Shown one piece after another: positions 1 through 7,328 of a stretch of 13,152 bases of DNA. Below the pieces are notes generated by a model. That model made no database searches and was not told where the DNA came from. It was given only the letters and a program-made list of their open reading frames with translations. Position 1 is the first letter of the stretch. The number at the start of each line of letters is the position of its first letter. Source of the DNA: Candidatus Kapaibacterium sp. (lineage in GTDB: Bacteria > Bacteroidota > Ignavibacteria > Kapaibacteriales > UBA2268); NCBI GenBank assembly GCA_028691175.1, contig JAQUZU010000047.1, positions 1 through 13,152 of the forward strand. Reading direction: 5' to 3'. Both the position numbers and the translations under genes were made by a program.

Positions 1-24
1 ATTATAGATGTTACTATATTTTAT

Positions 25-59
25 AAAAAAAAAGAGAACACCGAACCGATATTCTCTTT
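25..59 (-). terminator. Intrinsic terminator of tRNA-Gln
   Basis: Read on the minus strand, AAAGAGAA pairs with TTCTCTTT across a 13-base loop and is followed directly by a run of nine T. The GC-containing core is only GAGAA/TTCTC, so the stem is modest, but the T tract is ideal. It begins about five bases after the tRNA 3' end, which suits a monocistronic tRNA transcript. The plus strand has no T run after the hairpin, so it acts in one direction. Confidence 0.75.
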
Positions 60-64
60 TCGAG

Positions 65-137
65 CTGCCCCACCAGGGCTCGAACCTGGACTTTCCTGAT
101 CCAGAGTCAGGCGTGTTGCCAGTTACACCACAGGGCA
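65..137 (-). tRNA. tRNA-Gln, anticodon CUG
   Basis: The minus strand folds into a complete 73-base cloverleaf. The acceptor stem is TGCCCTG with TGGGGCA (two G-U pairs), followed by discriminator G. The D arm is GTG/CAC. The anticodon stem is CCTGA/TCAGG with loop CTCTGGA, giving anticodon CTG, which reads CAG. The T arm is CCAGG/CCTGG with loop TTCGAGC. No CCA is encoded after the discriminator base, so the 3' end must be added by nucleotidyltransferase. It has its own promoter about 30 bases upstream and its own terminator, so it is independent of the MATE gene on the same strand. Confidence 0.96.
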
Positions 138-172
138 ATTGATTTTTCAATTCCGTCATCAATAACGGCATT

Positions 173-203
173 CAAAAATAAGAAATTTCCTATTACTGTG
201 CAA
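173..203 (-). promoter_or_regulatory. Bacteroidota-type promoter of tRNA-Gln
   Basis: On the minus strand there is TTG (201-203), a 20-base spacer, then TATTTTTG (173-180). This is an exact match to the TTG / TAnnTTTG consensus of the Bacteroidota primary sigma factor. A/T tracts at 204-239, just upstream, could serve as an UP-like element. The start of transcription would fall near 166, leaving a leader of roughly 28 bases to be trimmed. A small inverted pair, CCGT/ACGG (154-169), lies in that leader. Confidence 0.7.
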
Positions 204-239
204 GAAAAAAATAATTTTTTTTCAAGTTTTTTTATTTTT

Positions 240-1607
240 TCAATTATTAACGTTGAAAGCCGGACTATTAGCGATTTTGCGGTCGATTTTGCTTAAATAG
301 CGAAGAAAAAAGAAACATAAAATGATAGAAATCAGGGTAGAAGCCGGTGCAGCAAATCCAATGGTGAGCATAGTTGCTCCCGGAAGTCCGCTGAAAAATA
401 TCGCCAGCGGAATTCTGCCGGCAAAAGTTGATATTATGCTGTGCGTCATTGAAAACATTGAGTGGCAGTTAGCGTTAAAAAAGCCGTTCATGCAGAATAC
501 GAATGCAACCATAATGCAGTCAAGTGAATATGTGCGTATAAATTCGGCAGCCATTGTGATTACTGCTTGGTCTGCGGTGAGCAATCGAGTCAGCGTTTCG
601 CCAAAAAACTGGGAATATGTGCAGACTACTATGGCACAGCAAAGCGATATGCGGATACCTGCCCACATACTTTTTTTTGCACGGGCGAACTGCCCGGCGC
701 CAATGTTTTGTGCCGCCATGGTCGAAACTGCCGCACTAAATGCGATTGACGGCAACATCAGAAAGCCGATTAATTTCTCGACTACTCCGGCTGAAGCCGA
801 TGCGACTAATCCCATTCTGTTGATTATCAGCGTAATAAACAAAAATGAAATGCTTACCAGAATGTTTTGCAGTGCAAGCGGCGAGCCGATTACAAGGGTG
901 TCGCGAGTTGTTTTGCGTTCGAAGCGGATATCGTGCGTATGGAATTTAAAGCCGATCCCGCGACGGCGAAGAAATATTATCGCAAATGCAAGGCTGCCAA
1001 ATTGTGCAATAACTGTTGCAAGTGCAGTGCCGGAAGCACCCATTCCGAAATTGCAGACGAACACGAGATCCAAAACGACGTTAATTACGCAAGCAACTGC
1101 TACAAAAATCATCGGTGACTTTGAATCGCCCAGCCCGCGCATGATGGCACTAATGACGTTATAGCCAATAATGAAAACCAGCCCGGACGAGCAAATCGTT
1201 ATATAACTGCGAGTTACGTCGATTGCTTGTGTCGGAGTGTTCATCAGGGAAACAATTTTAGAACATAAAAACAGCATTGCAATTGTTGCAATAATTGCTA
1301 TAGACGCAAAAAGTGGAACTGCACCGCCGACAGTTTTGGAGAGACGCTCTTCGTTTTTTGCTCCGAAATACTGCCCCAAAAGCACGGTTGTGCCGGTGGT
1401 TAATCCGAGAATCATGTGGGTCAGCATCATCATGATCTGGCTGCCGATTGATACTGCGACAACGTCTGAAGTTGTTGCGAAATGACCAACCACAAATAAA
1501 TCTGTTGCACCATAAAATTGCTGTAACAGTATGGTGAACATAAAGGGAATTGCGAATTTTGTAAGGGAACTTGTGATATTTCCCGTGAGTAATGATTGTT
1601 TTTGCAT
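240..1607 (-). CDS. MATE family multidrug/metabolite efflux transporter
   Basis: This is a 455-residue integral inner-membrane protein of the MATE (NorM/DinF-like) family. Such proteins export cationic drugs or metabolites in exchange for Na+ or H+. Hydrophobic segments run through the whole length, consistent with the usual 12 helices, and the length is normal. Family hallmarks visible are the loop GQYFGAKNEERLSKTV (about 78-93), RGLGDSKSPM (157-166), the segment NVVLDLVFV (176-184) and the glycine-rich GMGASGTALATVIAQ (188-202). The same kind of pattern recurs in the second half around AAQNIGAGQFARAKK, as expected for two homologous six-helix bundles. The ATG has AAGG about ten bases upstream. 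The gene is divergent from mlaE and ends 102 bases before tRNA-Gln. No GC-rich terminator follows, only an A/T hairpin at 204-223. The substrate cannot be told from sequence. Confidence 0.93.
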   Translation of the reverse strand: MQKQSLLTGNITSSLTKFAIPFMFTILLQQFYGATDLFVVGHFATTSDVVAVSIGSQIMMMLTHMILGLTTGTTVLLGQYFGAKNEERLSKTVGGAVPLFASIAIIATIAMLFLCSKIVSLMNTPTQAIDVTRSYITICSSGLVFIIGYNVISAIMRGLGDSKSPMIFVAVACVINVVLDLVFVCNFGMGASGTALATVIAQFGSLAFAIIFLRRRGIGFKFHTHDIRFERKTTRDTLVIGSPLALQNILVSISFLFITLIINRMGLVASASAGVVEKLIGFLMLPSIAFSAAVSTMAAQNIGAGQFARAKKSMWAGIRISLCCAIVVCTYSQFFGETLTRLLTADQAVITMAAEFIRTYSLDCIMVAFVFCMNGFFNANCHSMFSMTHSIISTFAGRIPLAIFFSGLPGATMLTIGFAAPASTLISIILCFFFLRYLSKIDRKIANSPAFNVNN

Positions 1608-1648
1608 TTTAAATTAACCTTGGAAAAATTCCGCTTAAAAACGGATTA

Positions 1649-1677
1649 CAAAATTAAGTAAATCTTTCTGAATAAAA
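1649..1677 (-). promoter_or_regulatory. Possible -7 element for the MATE gene
   Basis: TAATTTTG on the minus strand (1649-1656) fits TAnnTTTG exactly and lies 42 bases upstream of the MATE ATG. At the expected -33 distance there is TTT rather than TTG, so only half of the consensus is present. The rest of the spacer up to the mlaE promoter shows nothing recognisable. Confidence 0.35.
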
Positions 1678-1814
1678 AAATATGTAGAATAAAAGCGGAG
1701 CGGGGAGCGTCGAATTGCTTTATTACATTTGGCTTGCAATTTCTTCGAACAGCTGCGGAAAACTATTCCTTCGAGGTTTTATCCGCATTTTGCCAGCGTT
1801 CGTCGAAAAATTGC

Positions 1815-1844
1815 TTGTATATTGATCAAAATTTCTTATTTTCG
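1815..1844 (+). promoter_or_regulatory. Promoter of mlaE-mlaF
   Basis: TTG (1815-1817), a 19-base spacer and TATTTTCG (1837-1844) match the Bacteroidota promoter with one mismatch in the -7 element. Transcription would start near 1851, about 25 bases before the ATG at 1876. This placement argues against the upstream in-frame TTG at 1729 being the mlaE start, because it would lie outside the transcript. Confidence 0.6.
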
Positions 1845-1875
1845 TCTCTTAGGAATCTTCTACTATATATATAAG

Positions 1876-3027
1876 ATGAAAAAAACTAAAAAAAATAAAG
1901 ATTGTTTTCGGATTAATGAAAGTGCGAACGAAAGAATTCTGACGCCGATTTTGCCGCTGACGCTTACAAATGCGAATGCTTACGATAAGCAACTAGCTAC
2001 AACTAAAGTAGTTACGGATTGCAGCAAAATTACGCTGGATTTTGCTGAAGCAAATTTGATGGACTTCGATTCGTATCTTGTGATTTTCATTAACAGGATT
2101 CGGCAGTTTGCGAAGGAAAAAAACGTAGAGTTTGCGATTAGCGGTTTGCCGAGCGATCGGCGGAATTTCGTCGATTTGTTTAGCCGAAAAATTACGTCGG
2201 AACTGCCTGAACAGGAGAATAATTCGTCTATCGGCCGGTATATCGAAAATCTCGGAAAAAAATTCCAGAAAATGTGGCGAGATTCATATCTTCTGATTGA
2301 ATTTACGGGAAATTTGCTGATTGCACTTGTGAAGATGCCTTTTCAGATGAAGAAAGTGCGCTGGAAGGATTTTCCGTTTCATTTCAATGCTGCCGGCGTG
2401 AATGCTGTGCCGATTTGCTTGCTGATCGTTTTTTTGATTGGCGTGATTATGGGCTATCAGGGAGCATTGCAGCTGCATCAATTTGGAGCGGATATATATA
2501 ATGCGGACTTGGTCGGTATAGCGATTGCGCGCGAACTTTCGCCGCTTATGACTGCGATTCTGGTTGCGGGGCGTTCGGGCAGTGCATTTGCTGCCGAAAT
2601 CGGCACAATGAAAGTAAGTGAGGAAATCGATGCCCTGACAACAATGGGAATTGACCTCTATCAGTTTCTCGTTTTGCCGCGCGTGCTCGCAGTAACTTTT
2701 TCTATTCCGTTTATTACGGCACTGGCGGATTTATCCGGAATTATCGGCGGACTTTTTGCGTCGCTTACTACGCTTAACATTACGATGAACGGTTTTATAG
2801 TTGAACTCGGAACCGCATTGACTTATGCGCACGTATTTTCCGGAATTATCAAAAGCATGCTGTTCGGATTTCTCGTTGCGTCGGTTGGCTGTTTCCGCGG
2901 ATTGCAAGCCTCCGGCGGTGCGGAAAGCGTCGGAAAATTCACTACTGCAGCGGTTGTTACCGGCGTTTTGCTGATTGTGTTGAGCGATTCCGTGCTGACA
3001 TTTGTACTTCAGGTGCTGGGGATATAA
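1876..3027 (+). CDS. mlaE: MlaE/YrbE-type ABC lipid transporter permease with N-terminal STAS-like domain
   Basis: This is the permease subunit of a Mla-type ABC transporter that moves phospholipids between inner and outer membrane. The 383-residue product has a polar N-terminal region (about 35-115) that looks like a divergent STAS domain. The MlaE permease domain follows (about 135-383), with the family core ARELSPLMTAILVAGRSGSA (218-237), then EIGTMKVSEEIDALTTMGID (241-260) and PRVLA (268-272). Near the C-terminus is GCFRGLQASGGAESVGKFTT (338-357). STAS fusions to MlaE are known; E. coli has the STAS protein (MlaB) separately. The reading frame is open back to a TTG at 1729, but I chose the ATG at 1876 because the promoter lies between the two. 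No good ribosome binding site is visible. The stop is one base before the mlaF ATG, so the pair is translationally linked. Confidence 0.92.
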   Translation: MKKTKKNKDCFRINESANERILTPILPLTLTNANAYDKQLATTKVVTDCSKITLDFAEANLMDFDSYLVIFINRIRQFAKEKNVEFAISGLPSDRRNFVDLFSRKITSELPEQENNSSIGRYIENLGKKFQKMWRDSYLLIEFTGNLLIALVKMPFQMKKVRWKDFPFHFNAAGVNAVPICLLIVFLIGVIMGYQGALQLHQFGADIYNADLVGIAIARELSPLMTAILVAGRSGSAFAAEIGTMKVSEEIDALTTMGIDLYQFLVLPRVLAVTFSIPFITALADLSGIIGGLFASLTTLNITMNGFIVELGTALTYAHVFSGIIKSMLFGFLVASVGCFRGLQASGGAESVGKFTTAAVVTGVLLIVLSDSVLTFVLQVLGI

Positions 3028-3028
3028 C

Positions 3029-3778
3029 ATGAATTCAGAACCAATTATTAAAGTCGAAAACGTAACTGTCCGCTATGACGACCGCACAATTCTTGAAGAC
3101 GTTTCGTTCAATATTAATCGCGGCGAAATATTTATGATTGTCGGCGGTAGCGGCTGCGGAAAATCTACGATGTTGCGGCAGATTATCGGGCTGGAAACTC
3201 CGGTCGAAGGGCGAATTTATATTGATGGCGAAAATATTTGTGCTGCTCGTGGCAAACAGAAAAAGGAAATCCTCAAGAAATTTGGCGTACTGTTTCAGTC
3301 AGGTGGGCTTTTTGCTTCGATGACGCTTGCAGAAAATATTGCTATTGTGCTCGAAACATATACCGATATTTCGCAGGAATGCATGGCTGAACTGATTGAT
3401 ATGAAACTTGCGTCGGTCGGCTTGCGCGGCTATGACGGATTTTTGCCGTCCGAAATTTCCGGCGGTATGAAAAAGCGTGCCGCCCTCGCCCGTGCGATGG
3501 CACTTGATCCGATGATTCTCTGTTTCGACGAGCCGTCCAGCGGTCTGGATCCGGTTACTGCGGCATCGATGGATGCGATTATTCGCGAGATGAACTCAGC
3601 GCTCGGTACGACGATGGTCGTGGTTTCGCACGACTTGGAGGGTGTTCTGACCACTGCTCACAATGTTATTATGCTCGATAAATCTGTCTGCGGGATTATT
3701 GCGCAGGGCGATCCGCGAAAGTTGAAAGCTGAAAATAAGAATCCAATCGTGCATAGTTTCTTCAATAGAATTGCGGAG
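3029..3778 (+). CDS. mlaF: MlaF-type ABC transporter ATPase
   Basis: This cytoplasmic ATPase energises the MlaE permease. All nucleotide-binding motifs of an active ABC ATPase are present in the 250-residue product: Walker A GGSGCGKST (39-47), Q-loop glutamine Q90 in FQSGG, signature SGGMKKR (144-150), Walker B ILCFDEP with catalytic E168 (163-169), D-loop SGLD (171-174) and H-loop H201. SGGMKKR with the following ARAMALDP is characteristic of the MlaF/Ttg2A branch. The open frame extends upstream to a TTG at 3002, inside mlaE. The ATG at 3029 sits one base after the mlaE stop, with AGG about 16 bases upstream, and gives the standard family N-terminus. The MCE-domain partner MlaD, which normally follows, is not in this window. 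The stop codon TAA follows at 3779-3781. Confidence 0.95.
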
Positions 3779-3794
3779 TAAAAGTAAGCGAAGC

Positions 3795-3830
3795 ACTCAA
3801 AATTCTCTTCCGAATGTATAAATATTGAGT
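3795..3830 (+). terminator. Weak hairpin after mlaF
   Basis: ACTCAA (3795-3800) pairs with TTGAGT (3825-3830), extended by a few A-T pairs with one mismatch, about 15 bases after the mlaF stop. The stem is AT-rich and no T run follows. It is only a candidate 3' end for mlaEF. Read-through would meet the hpf terminator hairpin next. Confidence 0.2.
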
Positions 3831-3845
3831 TGCTTGTATATTTGC

Positions 3846-3873
3846 AAAAAAAAGGGACGAAATATTTCGTCCC
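3846..3873 (-). terminator. Intrinsic terminator of hpf
   Basis: GGGACGAAATATTTCGTCCC (3854-3873) is a perfect 20-base palindrome. On the minus strand it is followed at once by eight T (3846-3853). It lies about 48 bases past the hpf stop. On the plus strand the hairpin is followed by ATTAAAATG, so it would terminate transcription from the mlaF side less well. Confidence 0.85.
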
Positions 3874-3921
3874 ATTAAAATGATTTAGAGAGTTCTGCCG
3901 AACATGAACACCCGCAGATGA

Positions 3922-4227
3922 TTAATATTCAACACCTTCTGTTTTAAATTTCGAGTCTTTTGTTTTCTGTTTTTTGAGCTGACGAACGACTTTGTCGACT
4001 GCCAGGTTCAGGCTCTTAACGAAATCTTCGGATAATTCTTTAGCAATCAGAGTGCTGCCGTGTACCGAAACAAAAATTTCTACAATGCAAGAAGTATCTT
4101 GAGTAAAAATTACGTCAGTATTAGTAATATTTTCGTAATATTTGTCAAATTTAGCGACGGCTTCTGTTGCGGTATTTTGCAATGATTGAGAAGATTCCAT
4201 GTGCCGGAACGTTACTTGAGTTTTCAT
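3922..4227 (-). CDS. hpf: Ribosome hibernation-promoting factor, short form (HPF/YfiA family)
   Basis: The product has 101 residues, the length of a short HPF/RaiA protein without the long-form C-terminal dimerisation domain. These proteins bind the 30S decoding region and inactivate ribosomes in stationary phase or starvation. The sequence follows the family pattern: an N-terminal strand (MKTQVTFRHME), helix 1 ending in KFDKYYENITN, central strands with VEIFVSVHGSTLIAKE, then the amphipathic helix LNLAVDKVVRQLKKQKTK. The basic KVVRQLKKQK stretch is the expected rRNA-contacting surface. The ATG has AGAGG nine bases upstream. The gene lies alone between the convergent mlaEF pair and the GH3 gene, with a strong terminator. 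A leader hairpin (4281-4295) and a weak promoter candidate lie upstream. Confidence 0.9.
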   Translation of the reverse strand: MKTQVTFRHMESSQSLQNTATEAVAKFDKYYENITNTDVIFTQDTSCIVEIFVSVHGSTLIAKELSEDFVKSLNLAVDKVVRQLKKQKTKDSKFKTEGVEY

Positions 4228-4280
4228 ATTAAACCTCTACTTCTTAATATAAGTGGAATAAAGATTGGTTTGTTTGACCG

Positions 4281-4295
4281 GCGGGAAAAACCCGC
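4281..4295 (-). other. Small GC hairpin upstream of hpf
   Basis: On the minus strand GCGGG-TTTTT-CCCGC forms a compact five-pair stem, standing out in an AT-rich spacer. It lies 53 bases before the hpf ATG and 60 bases after the GH3 stop. No T run follows it, so it is not a standard terminator. It could be a leader stem-loop of hpf, a processed 3' end of the GH3 transcript or a relic of a dispersed palindrome. Confidence 0.4.
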
Positions 4296-4324
4296 TCCTA
4301 CTGTAATAACGTTTTGATTGAAAT

Positions 4325-4354
4325 AAATTGTATATATATGCAAAAAAATTTCAA
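4325..4354 (-). promoter_or_regulatory. Weak promoter candidate for hpf
   Basis: On the minus strand, TTG (4352-4354), a 19-base spacer and TACAATTT (4325-4332) give the right spacing but two mismatches to TAnnTTTG. It would yield a leader of about 90 bases containing the 4281-4295 hairpin. No better match exists in the GH3-hpf gap. Confidence 0.25.
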
Positions 4355-7198
4355 TTATTTTATCACTACAAACGATACCGGCGGTAAGTCGTTGATGTAT
4401 AATATATATACGCCGGGAGCATATTCTGCGGTTGAAATTTCGATACTCCAATTATATGAAGAATACATACATTTTGCGGGCATTTGCTCGCCGGTAAATG
4501 AAAATATTTGCGGCATAATCGATGAAATATTCGGAATTGGTGCATCAAATGTTACGTTTATTTTGTCGCTCGCCGGCAATGGCGACAGCGTGAAGCGTGG
4601 TAAATTTGCGATTGTGTCCGCAATGCCGGAATCTGCATTGACCGTAAAATCCGCACTCGAGCGAATATCGCGTGAATCCTTGCCGTGCATAAGTGTATAT
4701 ACGCCGGGTTCGACTTGGTAGCGTTGCAGAAGAGTGTCGAAATAGGTGAATTGCTGTGCCGGCAGTGTAAATTCGACTTTTGCTGTTTCGTTGGGTGCGA
4801 GTTCGATTTTTTTGAATGCGACAAGTTGCTTGATTGCATCGTAATTTGTAGAATTCGGTTTCGCCAGATATAGTTGTACAACATCTTTTGCCGTGTAATT
4901 TCCAATATTTTTTATTTCTAGCGAAGCGTGTATAGAATCGCTTTCCTGCAGAGCGGTTTTATCTAAAGTCAGGTTCGAATATTCGAAATCAGAGTAACTC
5001 AAGCCGTAGCCGAATGGATATAACACATCGCCTTTGAAATAGCGATATGTGCGGTTTTGCATCGAATAATCCGTAAAATCCGGCAAATCGTCGTCCGATT
5101 TATATACGGTAAGCGGCAAATGCCCGCACGGCGAATAATCGCCATAGAGCAGTTCTGCCAGGGCGGATACGCCTTGATCGCCGGAGTACCATACCTCCAG
5201 AGCGGCTGCAATTCCCACAGTATCAAGCGTTATGGCACTTCCGCTGAATACAAGCATGATTATTGGCTTGCCGATTTTTTTCAGTTCGCTTAAGCAACGC
5301 TCTTGAACTGCCGGAAGGGTGATTGTCGTGCGGTCACCTTGATAAAAGCCTTCTATGTCTATATCGAAGGATTCAGCTTCTAAGCAAGATGAAATTCCGC
5401 CACAGAAAACAATTATGTCGGCGGAATCTGCAGCACGCTTAAATCGTTCGATTTTGGCGGAGTCGGAGGTGTTTCTGTCTCCAAATTCGAGCAAGGCGTT
5501 CGCGTCGCCGAAATCCTCGAAATACTCGCAGACAATTTTATATACAGAATCTTTGTTTAATTTTAGCGCTTTTGTGTCGTAATGTCCGGCACTCGACCAC
5601 CACTGATTGATTACAAGTTCGTCATTGACGTATAGTCTTATGCCGTCGTCAGACTCCAGATGAAAAGTGTAAATATCGCTTGAATCGACTTTGAGATAAC
5701 CTGTCCAGCGTATTGAAAATGTGTCTCTCGGCATACCGAAAAACGGGGCCGCGTCGTGCCACGAGAAATTAATTGCCGTATCAATTTTTGTATAAGCCGG
5801 TTCGCCCGCCAAATCCATGTTTTTGAAGTACTCGGCATAAAATCCGGGTGTGCCGTCCGCCGTCGTTATTTCTTTAGACGTTATCGGAACGGAAGGATAT
5901 TCCGTTGTATAACTTGTCGGCAGGAAATTAATCAGCCCGGCAGCCGGGGCGACTTGCTCTAATTCGCGTTTTACGGATTTTCTGTTACTTTTAATACCGG
6001 CGTAACTGCCTCCAAAAATATCGGATTTGTCGGCAAATGGTCCGGTTAGCAGTATTTTGGTATTTTTTGAAATTGGCAGAGTGCGATTTTCATTTTTCAG
6101 CAGAACCATTCCCTCGCGAGCCGCTTTGCGCGAAATCATCGAATGAGTATATGAATTAAGCAGACTGTCCGGCAGAGAATTATATTTGCAGGCTTCCGGC
6201 GGGTCGAACAGCCCGAGCCGAAATTTTGCACGCAATGAACGATAAATAGCCGTATCTATGTCGCTTTCTTTGATGAACTGCTCATTTAATGCCGGAAGCA
6301 GGTGATTCTGAAAACTTGTACCGTTTTCCATATCGCAGCCGGCAAGAAGTGCTGTTGCGGCGGCTTCGGTTTCTGAACTGCTGTAGCCGTGGCTTCCATG
6401 AGCAAAACCTACTGCGCCATAATCAGAAACGACATAGCCATCATAACCCCATTGTCCGCGCAATATTTTGGTAATGAATAATGAATTTAAGGTTGCCGGA
6501 ACTCCGTTTGTAGCGGAATATGCAGTCATGACGGCTTCGGCTTTTCCCTCGGTGATTGCCGCGTGAAATGCCGGCAGATATGTCTCCCACAAATCTTTTT
6601 GACTGACATTCGCGTTGAACGAGTGCCGTCCGGTTTCCGGACCGCTATGCACGGCAAAATGCTTCGGTGCGGCAATTGTTTTTAAATATTTCGGGTCTTC
6701 GCCCTGCATTCCCTTTATATATGCAACTGCCATTCGGGAAGTTAAATACGGGTCTTCGCCATAAGTTTCCTGACAGCGTCCCCAGCGCGGATCGCGAACA
6801 ATATTTATGTTTGGAGAAAAGAAATTCAAACCGACTTCGAACGGACCTACTATATCGATGAGTTTAAGACGATATGCGATGCGGGCTTCGTCGCTGATAG
6901 CACTTGCAACCGTATGCATCAAGTCCGAATCCCACATTGCTGCAAGGGAAATCGAATGCGGAAATATTGTACTTTGATCGTTTAGCAGCAGCCCATGCGT
7001 TCCTTCGTTATACCAATTAAATTTGTAAAGACCGAGGCGGTCGATCGGAACAGTTGCATGCGCCGCGAGTTGGCTGATTTTCTCTTCAACCGTCATTTGC
7101 CTGATTAAATTGATAATTGACTCGTGGTGCGGCTCAAGTGCTTTCGCTGATATTGCATAGGCGAACAGTGCGATAAAAATACAGAATTTCTTTTGCAT
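4355..7198 (-). CDS. Secreted GH3 beta-glycosidase (beta-xylosidase/beta-glucosidase type) with PA14 insert and type IX tail
   Basis: This is a 947-residue exported hydrolase that releases sugars from the non-reducing ends of plant-type oligosaccharides. Residues 1-20 are a signal peptide (MQKKFCIFIALFAYAISAKA). The GH3 N-terminal barrel spans about 30-330, with SPNINIVRDPRWGR (128-141), ETYGEDPYL (144-152), KHF (179-181) and the nucleophile D259 in YVVSDYGA. The second GH3 domain (about 360-700) is split by a PA14 domain (about 450-575; SDDGIRLYVNDELV, WWSSAGHY). After it, SCLEAES supplies the probable acid/base (E607 or E609) and GDRTTITLPAVQ (621-632) follows. A fibronectin III-like domain spans about 750-855. 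Residues 868-947 form a type IX sorting domain (SPLPASDKINV, EYAPGVYIL). The motif set resembles Bacteroides-type GH3 beta-xylosidases, but the substrate is not proven. An in-frame TTG at 7286 would add 30 residues ahead of the signal peptide, so I chose the ATG at 7196-7198. No SusC/D genes are nearby. Confidence 0.94.
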   Translation of the reverse strand: MQKKFCIFIALFAYAISAKALEPHHESIINLIRQMTVEEKISQLAAHATVPIDRLGLYKFNWYNEGTHGLLLNDQSTIFPHSISLAAMWDSDLMHTVASAISDEARIAYRLKLIDIVGPFEVGLNFFSPNINIVRDPRWGRCQETYGEDPYLTSRMAVAYIKGMQGEDPKYLKTIAAPKHFAVHSGPETGRHSFNANVSQKDLWETYLPAFHAAITEGKAEAVMTAYSATNGVPATLNSLFITKILRGQWGYDGYVVSDYGAVGFAHGSHGYSSSETEAAATALLAGCDMENGTSFQNHLLPALNEQFIKESDIDTAIYRSLRAKFRLGLFDPPEACKYNSLPDSLLNSYTHSMISRKAAREGMVLLKNENRTLPISKNTKILLTGPFADKSDIFGGSYAGIKSNRKSVKRELEQVAPAAGLINFLPTSYTTEYPSVPITSKEITTADGTPGFYAEYFKNMDLAGEPAYTKIDTAINFSWHDAAPFFGMPRDTFSIRWTGYLKVDSSDIYTFHLESDDGIRLYVNDELVINQWWSSAGHYDTKALKLNKDSVYKIVCEYFEDFGDANALLEFGDRNTSDSAKIERFKRAADSADIIVFCGGISSCLEAESFDIDIEGFYQGDRTTITLPAVQERCLSELKKIGKPIIMLVFSGSAITLDTVGIAAALEVWYSGDQGVSALAELLYGDYSPCGHLPLTVYKSDDDLPDFTDYSMQNRTYRYFKGDVLYPFGYGLSYSDFEYSNLTLDKTALQESDSIHASLEIKNIGNYTAKDVVQLYLAKPNSTNYDAIKQLVAFKKIELAPNETAKVEFTLPAQQFTYFDTLLQRYQVEPGVYTLMHGKDSRDIRSSADFTVNADSGIADTIANLPRFTLSPLPASDKINVTFDAPIPNISSIMPQIFSFTGEQMPAKCMYSSYNWSIEISTAEYAPGVYILYINDLPPVSFVVIK

Positions 7199-7259
7199 AG
7201 GGTAATTTTGAATGAAGATTATTTGCGGAGGAAATATTATTGCTCGAAGAAATGATTTT

Positions 7260-7316
7260 GCGCAGTGGCTCGTGGCAGGCAGTGCCAACGATCTCTTTGA
7301 CCGTTGGCTTCTGCGC
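7260..7316 (-). other. Structured RNA element between metG and the GH3 gene
   Basis: Reading the minus strand, outer arms GCGCAG and CTGCGC (7260-7265/7311-7316) enclose a 10-bp hairpin, GCCAACGGUC-AAAGA-GAUCGUUGGC (7284-7308). One inner pair is G-U on this strand but A-C on the other, so the fold belongs to the minus-strand transcript. The element lies about 13 bases after the metG stop and about 60 bases before the GH3 ATG. It is followed by AAAATC rather than a T run, so it is not a classic terminator. It could be a metG 3' end or a GH3 leader. No TAnnTTTG motif is visible before the GH3 gene, so read-through from metG is possible. Confidence 0.45.
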
Positions 7317-7328
7317 TATTTTATGTGG

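Noticed and set aside
204..223. A/T palindrome considered as the terminator of the MATE gene
   Set aside because: The stem contains essentially only A-T pairs and abuts the tRNA promoter. It is better explained as an A/T tract.
322..1164. 280-codon open frame on the plus strand opposite the MATE gene
   Set aside because: It is antisense to a well-supported membrane protein, has no family motifs and no promoter. Its composition is what the complement of a hydrophobic gene gives.
1729..1875. TTG-initiated N-terminal extension of mlaE (49 residues)
   Set aside because: A good promoter lies at 1815-1844, downstream of this TTG, and the extra residues resemble no MlaE family sequence.
4558..4905. 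Overlapping 115-codon minus-strand frame inside the GH3 gene, considered as a frameshifted tail
   Set aside because: The GH3 frame runs uninterrupted through fibronectin-like and type IX domains, so there is no frameshift. The second frame is just composition.
7199..7288. TTG-initiated 30-residue extension of the GH3 protein
   Set aside because: It would bury the signal peptide, which starts cleanly at the ATG at 7196-7198, and it overlaps the structured RNA element.
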